Source: Bacteroidales bacterium
Lineage (GTDB): Bacteria > Bacteroidota > Bacteroidia > Bacteroidales > B18-G4
Reading direction: 5' to 3'
Assembly: GCA_030618905.1 (NCBI GenBank)
Contig: JAUXCL010000020.1
Location: 1-17,470 of the forward strand
Length of the DNA stretch: 17,470 bases
This document shows, one piece after another, positions 7,908 to 13,851 of the stretch. Made by a program: the position numbers and the translations under genes. The notes under the pieces were generated by a model. The model had not been told where the DNA came from. It worked only from the letters and a program-made list of their open reading frames with translations, and made no database searches. Position 1 is the first letter of the stretch. Every line of letters begins with the position of its first letter.

Positions 7908-9065
7908 TTAATCCAACCAACTCAGGTAATAATCCTTATCTTCAATTTCCATGGCTTCCTGTGTGATCATGAGGGGTTTAAAAGTGTCGATCATCACCGC
8001 TAATTCCCTCGTTTCCTTTTTTCCTATACTTTTTTCCACTGCTCCGGGATGCGGGCCATGAGGAATGCCAATGGGATGCAGGGTCATCTGCCCCCGCTCC
8101 ACATGTTTACGGCTCATGAATTCTCCATCCACATAATACAATACCTCATCAGAATCGACATTACTATGATTATAGGGAGCAGGTATGGCCTCCGGATGAT
8201 AATCATAAAGTCTGGGTACAAAAGCACAGGTAACGTAGTTATGGCCTTCGAATGTCTGGTGTACTGTTGGAGGTTGATGGACCCTTCCTGTAAGGGGTTC
8301 AAAATCATGTATTGATAAGGCATATGGAAAATGATATCCATCCCAGCCGATCAGGTCGAAAGGATGAGTAGCATAATGGAAAGGTGTGACCAGATCGTCT
8401 CGTTTTACTTTGACCAAAAAGTCACCTTCTTCATCATGAGTTATCAGATTTTCCGGTACACGGATATCTCTTTCACAAAATGGAGAATGCTCCAGTAGTT
8501 GTCCGGATCTACTCATGTACCTTTTTGGAAAACGAATAGGGCTAAAGGACTCCATGATAAGAAGCCGGTTATTTTGTGTAGCAAATTCAAATTGATAAGT
8601 GGTGCCTTTGGGAATTACAAGGTGGTCGCCATAAGCGAATTTAATTTGCCCGTACATGGTTTTAAGCAGTCCTTCACCTTCATGGATAAATATCATTTCA
8701 GAGGCACCTGAATTTTTGAAGAAGTAGTCATCCATCGTTTGTGTCGGAGCAGCCAGGTAAATGCAAACATCATTATTTACCAGCACAGCCACCCTGCTCT
8801 TGAGGTAATCTGCCTGCGGTTTTACCTGAAAACCTTTGAAACTCCTGTGTTGAATATTTCTATCAATCGCTACAATCGGCTTCACATCGTAAGGCTCATC
8901 GATAGATTTAACAAGTGTTGGTAGATGGCAATGATATGCCAATGAATAATTGTCGGAAAAACCCTCTGTGGAAAGCAGCTGCTCTGCGTAAAGGCTGCCA
9001 TCGGGTTTTCTGAATTGAACATGACGTTTGTCTGGGATCTGCCCGGATTTATGATAAAATGGCAT
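7908..9065 (-). CDS. hmgA: Homogentisate 1,2-dioxygenase
   Basis: A cupin-type Fe(II) dioxygenase that opens the ring of homogentisate to maleylacetoacetate. At 385 residues it belongs to the shorter bacterial branch; the animal and proteobacterial enzymes are about 440. Recognisable segments are RNIQHRSFKGF (69-79), the cupin strand IFIHEGEGLLKTMYGQI, DLIGWDGYHFPYA (237-249) and NYVTCAFVPRLYDYHPEA. The likely iron ligands are His300 and Glu307 in PYNHSNVDSDEVLYYVDG and His336 in GIPHGPHPG. The His-Glu spacing looks one residue longer than in the human enzyme, so Asp306 or Glu307 could be the acid ligand. It is first in the operon with its own -7 box 37 bases upstream, and divergent from an alkene reductase. 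High confidence from sequence and neighbours together. Confidence 0.93.
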   Translation of the reverse strand: MPFYHKSGQIPDKRHVQFRKPDGSLYAEQLLSTEGFSDNYSLAYHCHLPTLVKSIDEPYDVKPIVAIDRNIQHRSFKGFQVKPQADYLKSRVAVLVNNDVCIYLAAPTQTMDDYFFKNSGASEMIFIHEGEGLLKTMYGQIKFAYGDHLVIPKGTTYQFEFATQNNRLLIMESFSPIRFPKRYMSRSGQLLEHSPFCERDIRVPENLITHDEEGDFLVKVKRDDLVTPFHYATHPFDLIGWDGYHFPYALSIHDFEPLTGRVHQPPTVHQTFEGHNYVTCAFVPRLYDYHPEAIPAPYNHSNVDSDEVLYYVDGEFMSRKHVERGQMTLHPIGIPHGPHPGAVEKSIGKKETRELAVMIDTFKPLMITQEAMEIEDKDYYLSWLD

Positions 9066-9101
9066 CGTTTTAAACTATTTAGATTTAATTTAAATAATAA
9101 A

Positions 9102-9109
9102 CAAATATA
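9102..9109 (-). promoter_or_regulatory. Bacteroidota -7 box for the hmgA operon
   Basis: On the minus strand this reads TATATTTG, matching TAnnTTTG, 36 bases before the hmgA ATG. No obvious -33 TTG is present; instead an inverted repeat (9112-9127) sits immediately upstream. Confidence 0.55.
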
Positions 9110-9111
9110 TG

Positions 9112-9127
9112 AATAAAATGTTTTATT
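9112..9127. promoter_or_regulatory. Palindrome, candidate operator between hmgA and the alkene reductase
   Basis: AATAAAA, TG, TTTTATT form a perfect 7-base inverted repeat around a 2-base centre. It starts two bases upstream of the hmgA -7 box and ends 9 bases before the alkene reductase ATG, so a bound regulator could affect both genes. It is A/T only apart from the centre, so chance is a real alternative. No regulator gene is in the window. Confidence 0.3.
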
Positions 9128-9136
9128 TTAACAGCC

Positions 9137-10210
9137 ATGTCCGTACCAGTATTACTTACACCTTATCAATTAGGGCCTTATAATATCCCCAACAGGGTGA
9201 TTATGGCACCTTTAACCCGTCGGAGAGCCGGTAAGAGAAATGTACCCAAATCCATGATGGCGACATATTATACCCAAAGGTCATCTGCAGGGCTGATCAT
9301 TGCAGAGGCCAGCCAGATTTCTCCTCAGGGAATTGGATACATAGATACGCCCGGTATTCATTCAGGGGAACAAATACAGGCCTGGAAGAAAGTTACAGAT
9401 AGCGTCCATGAGGAATGTGGAAAGATATTTTTACAATTGTGGCATGTTGGCCGGTATTCACATTCATTATTACAGCCTGATGGCCAACTACCGGTTGCAC
9501 CATCTCCGGTAAGGGCTAAAGGAACCGTCAACACACCTGAAGGATATAAAGACCGCGAAACACCAAGGGCATTAAAATCAGAGGAGATCCCCGGGATCGT
9601 AGACCAATACAGGGTAGCAGCTATCAACGCCATGCTGGCCGGTTTTGATGCAGTTGAAATACACGGGGCCAATGGTTACCTGCTTGACCAGTTTTTACAG
9701 GACGGCACAAATCATCGGGATGATGCTTACGGGGGGCCTGTTGAAAACAGGGCCCGTTTGATGCTTGAAGTAACACAGGCTGTAGCTAAAGTATGGAGCA
9801 GCGACAAGGTAGGGATACGACTTTCTCCCAGCGGGATCATGCACGACATGTACGACTCCAACCCGGCAATTACCTTTGGATACCTGATCGAACAACTCAA
9901 TGCTTTGAATCTTTGTTATTTACACCTGATTGAACCCCTGGAACCGGTAGATCATCTGAAGCAATACCTGAAGCAAGTCACCCCACATTTCAGGAAAATA
10001 TACAAAGGCACTTTAATGTGCAATGCCGGGTTTGATTTCGATACAGGAAACAAGATCATCAACGACGGGAACGCAGATCTGGTGGCTTATGGTAAACTTT
10101 TTATTTCCAATCCAGACCTGGTGGAACGCTTCCGTACCGGGGCACCCTTACGGCCCTGGGATAAAAGCACTTTTTATACCGGAGGAGAAAGAGGGTATAT
10201 TGATTATTAG
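9137..10210 (+). CDS. Old Yellow Enzyme-type alkene reductase (NemA/XenA/XenB-like)
   Basis: An FMN-dependent TIM-barrel ene-reductase of 357 residues, the family length. It would use NAD(P)H to reduce activated C=C bonds in enones, maleimides or nitro compounds, in the cytoplasm. Marks in order: LGPYNIPNRVIMAPLTRRR (12-30), FLQLWHVGRYSH (98-109, FMN contacts), and the active-site set His176, Asn179 and Tyr181 in EIHGANGYLLDQFLQDGTN, followed by RDDAYGGPVENRARL. It is divergent from hmgA across 71 bases, so shared regulation with homogentisate degradation is plausible but unproven. The physiological substrate cannot be read from sequence. It is followed 22 bases later by a REP hairpin with a T tail. 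The family call is secure. Confidence 0.93.
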   Translation: MSVPVLLTPYQLGPYNIPNRVIMAPLTRRRAGKRNVPKSMMATYYTQRSSAGLIIAEASQISPQGIGYIDTPGIHSGEQIQAWKKVTDSVHEECGKIFLQLWHVGRYSHSLLQPDGQLPVAPSPVRAKGTVNTPEGYKDRETPRALKSEEIPGIVDQYRVAAINAMLAGFDAVEIHGANGYLLDQFLQDGTNHRDDAYGGPVENRARLMLEVTQAVAKVWSSDKVGIRLSPSGIMHDMYDSNPAITFGYLIEQLNALNLCYLHLIEPLEPVDHLKQYLKQVTPHFRKIYKGTLMCNAGFDFDTGNKIINDGNADLVAYGKLFISNPDLVERFRTGAPLRPWDKSTFYTGGERGYIDY

Positions 10211-10232
10211 ATTGAGGGGGGGATTAAAAGTT

Positions 10233-10283
10233 AAAAGGGACTCCATCCTACGGGATGGAGTCCTACGGGATGGAGTCCCTTTT
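10233..10283. repeat. REP hairpin, left copy, with internal 15-bp duplication
   Basis: AAAAGGGACTCCATCC (10233-10248) is exactly complementary to GGATGGAGTCCCTTTT (10268-10283). Between them lies a tandem duplication of the 15-mer TACGGGATGGAGTCC (10249-10263 and 10264-10278), so the element can fold as a short hairpin with loop TACG or as a longer one. It lies 13 bases beyond the RAYT stop and is the inverted partner of the hairpin at 10947-10988. With its T tract it could also terminate alkene reductase transcripts. Confidence 0.85.
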
Positions 10284-10296
10284 CATGAATAGAAAA

Positions 10297-10890
10297 CTAT
10301 TCCTCAAGCATTATTTTTTCTATATAAATCTCATCATGTAAATGCTTATGATAATCACTAAAATCATTAAAGCTTCCAAATATTGATAATGCCCAATTCA
10401 GGTCAATTAATGTATTATCCCCTCTTGAATAATAATTGTAGGAACTATATGGATACTCTTTATAATTTTCAGTAAGCTTATGTTTTACAGGATTGTAATG
10501 TATATAAAAAACCAGCCTTTTCCAGTAATCTTCATTATTTACCTGGATCCTTTTAAAGCTCTTGCAGAAAAGATTTCCATCACGATTATTATGGCTGTTA
10601 ATTCTCTGAGAATGAACAATAAAAAACCTTCTTAACTGTTCGCTAACAATCTTATCATACGAGCTTTCAGGATTCGTTTTGAGAAGAAAATGAAAATGAT
10701 TTGGTATCAAACAAAACGCAAAAGTTTTAACATGAGGAGATACATATTGAATATATTTTCGCAGGAAAAATTTATAGTCATAAGCATTATAGAAGATGTT
10801 TGTCCTGTCAATTCCCCGATTATAAATATGATAAATCTTGTCAGGTTCAATTGGTGTTTTGTCTTTTTTACTTGGCATGTCTAATGGCAT
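10297..10890 (-). CDS. REP-associated tyrosine transposase (RAYT, Y1/TnpA_REP family)
   Basis: A 197-residue single-strand HUH nuclease of the Y1 transposase superfamily. The N-terminus YHIYNRGIDRTNIF (20-33) is typical of RAYT proteins. The HUH metal site is His65 and His67 in CLIPNHFHFLL, and the probable nucleophile is Tyr129 in YIHYNPVKH. YPYSSYNYY follows (147-155). Such proteins cut and join REP hairpins in single-stranded DNA and are mostly single-copy and domesticated rather than self-transposing. Here the gene sits between two matching REP hairpins, which are its expected substrates. It is visibly richer in A/T than the flanking metabolic genes, consistent with transfer. The reading frame and catalytic residues are intact. 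Met5 is an alternative start. No promoter box of the TAnnTTTG type is obvious. High confidence in family. Confidence 0.93.
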   Translation of the reverse strand: MPLDMPSKKDKTPIEPDKIYHIYNRGIDRTNIFYNAYDYKFFLRKYIQYVSPHVKTFAFCLIPNHFHFLLKTNPESSYDKIVSEQLRRFFIVHSQRINSHNNRDGNLFCKSFKRIQVNNEDYWKRLVFYIHYNPVKHKLTENYKEYPYSSYNYYSRGDNTLIDLNWALSIFGSFNDFSDYHKHLHDEIYIEKIMLEE

Positions 10891-10946
10891 TTAATTAATT
10901 AAATAAGTAGTCCTAATTATTAATACCATTTGAAGTAATTTGTTCC

Positions 10947-10988
10947 AAAAAAAGGGACTCCATCCCGTAGGATGGAGTCCCTTTTTTT
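10947..10988. repeat. REP hairpin, right copy; also terminator-like
   Basis: AAAAAAAGGGACTCCATCC (10947-10965), a CGTA loop, and its exact complement (10970-10988) give a perfect 19-base stem. The loop is the reverse complement of the left copy's TACG, so the two elements point in opposite directions around the RAYT gene. It starts 57 bases upstream of the RAYT ATG. It also lies 27 bases after the stop of the dihydroorotate dehydrogenase-like gene, with T7 on both strands, so it probably acts as that gene's terminator. Confidence 0.9.
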
Positions 10989-11015
10989 CTTTTTTTACAC
11001 ACAAATATCTCCCTA

Positions 11016-12002
11016 CTATTCAATACCCGCAAAATGCTTCATAAACTGGACCCGCTCATAAGCAGCAGGATTATCAATTTCCTTGATACTCATCTTGCCA
11101 TAAAAATCCTCAATCTTATTAAATCCCTTGGAGTCCATCCACTTTTCAAGCTCTTCAAGCATGGTTTTGATCCTGGAAAAACCATTTTTGTAAAGCACAG
11201 AGCTTATTTGAACAGCCCTTGCACCGGCAAGGATTTGTTTGATCACGGCTGCTCCATCATGAACGCCCGTAGAAGCGGCAATATCACAATGCAGCTTGCT
11301 TGATAGCATGGCTACCCAACGCAATGAAATGGACAGCTCTTCAGGTGTACTGAATACATTGGTGGAGATAACCTTAAACTTATCAATATCAATATCAGGT
11401 GAAAAGAACCTGTTGAACAAAACCATGCCCGAGATACCTGTCCACGATAGCTTTACAGCTGTATTGGCAAACCCACTGAAATAATAGCTGATTTTTATGG
11501 CTACAGGAATTGAAACCTGCTTTCTCACCTTATCAACAATATCAAAATAAATCTTTTCGTTCTGGGCACTGTCCCTTTTGGGATCTGAAGGAAGGATAAA
11601 TATATTCAATTCAAGGCCGTCAGCACCAGCTTCCTGGATCTTTCCGGCAAAACTTGTCCATTCATTCGAAGAAACGCAATTGATGCTGGCTATCACCGGG
11701 ATGGAGACTGCTTCTTTACAATCCCGGATCAGTTTCAGGTAAACATCTACGTCGTTGTCCTTAGTGTAATTACTAATGTAGTCGAGTGCTTCAGGATAAG
11801 CAAAATTATCCTCAGTCTGACTCATTGTTTTATTGATCTGAAAGTTGATCTGCTCTTCAAATAGTGATTTCAGTACCACGGCAGCAGCACCATTTTTCTC
11901 GATTTCAATGATATTCTCCAGGGAATTCGTTAATCCGGAACTTCCAACAATAATGGGATTGATCAGGTCCAGTCCCATGTATTTAGTCGATAGATTTGCC
12001 AT
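11016..12002 (-). CDS. Dihydroorotate dehydrogenase-like flavoprotein
   Basis: A 328-residue FMN TIM-barrel protein of the class 1 dihydroorotate dehydrogenase/PreA superfamily. Support: the N-terminal YMGLDLINPIIVGSSGLTN (8-26), Lys170 in PVAIKISYY at the position of the FMN-contacting lysine, STGVHDGAAVIKQILAGA (244-261) as phosphate-binding loop, and AVQISSVLYKNG after it. Where true PyrD enzymes have ELNxSCPN, this protein reads ELNIFILPSD (131-140), without the Cys or Pro-Asn pair, so oxidation of dihydroorotate is doubtful. Bacteroidota genomes often carry such PyrD-like proteins in addition to the real one. It has its own -7 box and lies 56 bases after the S41 protease. The superfamily is certain; the substrate is unknown. 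Confidence 0.85.
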   Translation of the reverse strand: MANLSTKYMGLDLINPIIVGSSGLTNSLENIIEIEKNGAAAVVLKSLFEEQINFQINKTMSQTEDNFAYPEALDYISNYTKDNDVDVYLKLIRDCKEAVSIPVIASINCVSSNEWTSFAGKIQEAGADGLELNIFILPSDPKRDSAQNEKIYFDIVDKVRKQVSIPVAIKISYYFSGFANTAVKLSWTGISGMVLFNRFFSPDIDIDKFKVISTNVFSTPEELSISLRWVAMLSSKLHCDIAASTGVHDGAAVIKQILAGARAVQISSVLYKNGFSRIKTMLEELEKWMDSKGFNKIEDFYGKMSIKEIDNPAAYERVQFMKHFAGIE

Positions 12003-12036
12003 GCCGTTTGAATCAGGTTAATGATTAAGGAAGTGA

Positions 12037-12044
12037 CAAATTTA
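12037..12044 (-). promoter_or_regulatory. Bacteroidota -7 box for the PyrD-like gene
   Basis: On the minus strand TAAATTTG matches TAnnTTTG and lies 34 bases before the ATG, inside the 56-base gap after the protease gene. This suggests the PyrD-like gene can be transcribed on its own. Confidence 0.45.
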
Positions 12045-12058
12045 TGGAAATATTTGCA

Positions 12059-13693
12059 TTAATGCCCTATGCCATCATTAATTTTCATCTCTACAAACTT
12101 GGAACCATCTTCCAAAATTTTAATGGCTTCCTGCAGGGGAATATCGATATCGGCATGTATCTGGTAAGACTCATTAATATCCCACAGATTACGTGCGATC
12201 CAGGCTTTAACCTGATTGGTCAGTACTTGCTTGCTGGATTCATAATCTTCTTCAACAAATTCCACGCCTTCTTCTTCAGCAAAAGCAATAAATTCTGTCA
12301 TGAACTTATCATCCGCATTGAACTTCTTCTTATAGCTTGCAAATGTCGGATAAGAATTCGTTAATTCCTCCCGATTATCGTCCACATATGTCAGGGTAAA
12401 CTTATTTAATATACCTTTCTTACGAATGTCAACGTAATAATCAGATATCCATGTTGAATCATAGGGAATAAATATGTCAGGCATGATACCGCCGCCACCA
12501 TAAACGATCCTGTTATTGTTCGTACGGTATTTCAAAGAGTCAGGGAGGTGAATGCTGTCGACAGATACCATTTCACCCTTCTTCCATCTTTCTGCAAGAT
12601 CCCGATAATATTCATCCTTACCATTTTCATAAGAGCGTTGGATACACCTTCCGGTTGGGGTATAATATCTTGCTGTTGTCAACCGTATTACGGAGCCATC
12701 AATAAGTGGATAGGGTCTCTGTACGAGTCCTTTACCAAATGATCTCCTGCCAAGGATCAATCCACGGTCCCAGTCCTGCACAGAACCTGCAACAATCTCA
12801 CTGGCTGATGCTGATCCTTCATCAATCATGATGATGAGGTCGCCTTCTTCAAAAAGCCCTATGGAAGTAGATTTATAGGCATCTTTTGGACTTTTCAAAC
12901 CCTCTGTGTATACAATTGTTTTCCCCTCATCCAGGAATTCATCTGACAGGTCAACGGCAGTTCCAAGATATCCACCTGCATTACCACGGAGATCCAAGAT
13001 CAGCTTTTTCATGCCCTGTTCTTTCAGGGAAAGCAATGATTCTTTAAACTCTTTTTTAGTTGTTTTCTGGAAACGGTCCAACTTGATAAAGCCAATCTCC
13101 GGAGTGACCATATAATAAGCATCGATACTGGTTACCGGAATCTTATCCCTGACAATGGTAAAATCAATAAGGTTGGCAACACCGTGCCTGTAAATACTTA
13201 CCTCAACGATGGTTCCTTTTTTGCCACGCAGGTGGTCCATTACGAACTTGTTGTCAATCTCTTCACCATGAGCCTTTTCTCCATCGATCAGGATAATCTT
13301 ATCACCCGACATAATACCTAATTTCTCGGAAGGTCCACCGGAAATCGCTGAGATTATCATTATGGTGTCTTCGAAAATCTGAAAAGACACTCCAATACCT
13401 TCAAAACTACCTTCCAGTCTTTCTTTGGTCCTGTCCAATTCTTCTTTACTGATATAGGTAGAATGCGGATCAAGCTCTTTCAATGTACTCACTATGGTGT
13501 TCTCCACAAGGTCATCCATATCTACTGAATCCACATATGCGTAATCAATAATTTGTAATACGGATGCCAGCTTCTGGATATTTTTCCGTGCATCGGCATT
13601 TTGAGCCTGGGCGGTACTATAATGAAAGAAAACTGAGAGTATAAAAGCAATAAAAAATATGCTTGTGATGTGTTTCTTATGTCCTTTGTTCAT
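12059..13693 (-). CDS. Secreted C-terminal processing protease, PDZ plus peptidase S41 (CtpA-like)
   Basis: A 544-residue serine protease acting outside the cytoplasm. The N-terminus has a basic start, a hydrophobic core ITSIFFIAFILSVFF (9-23) and a likely cleavage after AQA (28-30). A PDZ domain follows (about 98-185: FEGIGVSFQIFEDTIMI), then the S41 core with LILDLRGNAGGYLGTAVDLS (231-250). The Ser/Lys dyad is Ser296 in DEGSASASEIVAG and Lys321 in RRSFGKGLVQ, with the 25-residue spacing known from Prc/CtpA enzymes. TARYYTPTGRCIQR (340-353) closes the core. The last ~170 residues are an extra domain common in Bacteroidota members of the family. It has its own promoter; the closeness to the PyrD-like gene may be coincidental. 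The protein substrate is unknown. Confidence 0.94.
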   Translation of the reverse strand: MNKGHKKHITSIFFIAFILSVFFHYSTAQAQNADARKNIQKLASVLQIIDYAYVDSVDMDDLVENTIVSTLKELDPHSTYISKEELDRTKERLEGSFEGIGVSFQIFEDTIMIISAISGGPSEKLGIMSGDKIILIDGEKAHGEEIDNKFVMDHLRGKKGTIVEVSIYRHGVANLIDFTIVRDKIPVTSIDAYYMVTPEIGFIKLDRFQKTTKKEFKESLLSLKEQGMKKLILDLRGNAGGYLGTAVDLSDEFLDEGKTIVYTEGLKSPKDAYKSTSIGLFEEGDLIIMIDEGSASASEIVAGSVQDWDRGLILGRRSFGKGLVQRPYPLIDGSVIRLTTARYYTPTGRCIQRSYENGKDEYYRDLAERWKKGEMVSVDSIHLPDSLKYRTNNNRIVYGGGGIMPDIFIPYDSTWISDYYVDIRKKGILNKFTLTYVDDNREELTNSYPTFASYKKKFNADDKFMTEFIAFAEEEGVEFVEEDYESSKQVLTNQVKAWIARNLWDINESYQIHADIDIPLQEAIKILEDGSKFVEMKINDGIGH

Positions 13694-13726
13694 GAGTTGT
13701 TAATTGAGTTGTTATCAAAGACCCAC

Positions 13727-13734
13727 CAAAATTA
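13727..13734 (-). promoter_or_regulatory. Bacteroidota -7 box for the S41 protease gene
   Basis: On the minus strand TAATTTTG matches TAnnTTTG, 33 bases before the protease ATG. The 158-base gap 13694-13851 otherwise shows only a 10-bp direct repeat further upstream (13777-13796) and no convincing terminator for the E1 gene. Confidence 0.5.
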
Positions 13735-13776
13735 CGATAAAATATCCTTGCTTATTGCCTGTTTGACACACATATC

Positions 13777-13796
13777 TGTTAAATTATGTTAAATCA
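13777..13796. repeat. Two tandem 10-bp repeats upstream of the protease promoter
   Basis: TGTTAAATTA and TGTTAAATCA follow each other directly, spaced by one helical turn, about 43 bases upstream of the protease -7 box. This could be a pair of regulator half-sites, but the sequence is A/T-rich and short, so chance cannot be excluded. Confidence 0.3.
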
Positions 13797-13851
13797 AATA
13801 CTGCTCTTTTTAAAATAATCATCATCTTTTTGGTGAGCTTTAAAGTATAAT

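Noticed and set aside
10211..11015. RAYT region as a complete IS200/IS605 insertion sequence
   Set aside because: The protein has RAYT-type motifs, there is no TnpB, and the flanks are REP hairpins rather than subterminal IS200 ends.
13800..13851. Possible terminator after the E1 gene
   Set aside because: Only GCTC/GAGC pairing over a loop of nearly 30 bases; too weak to call.
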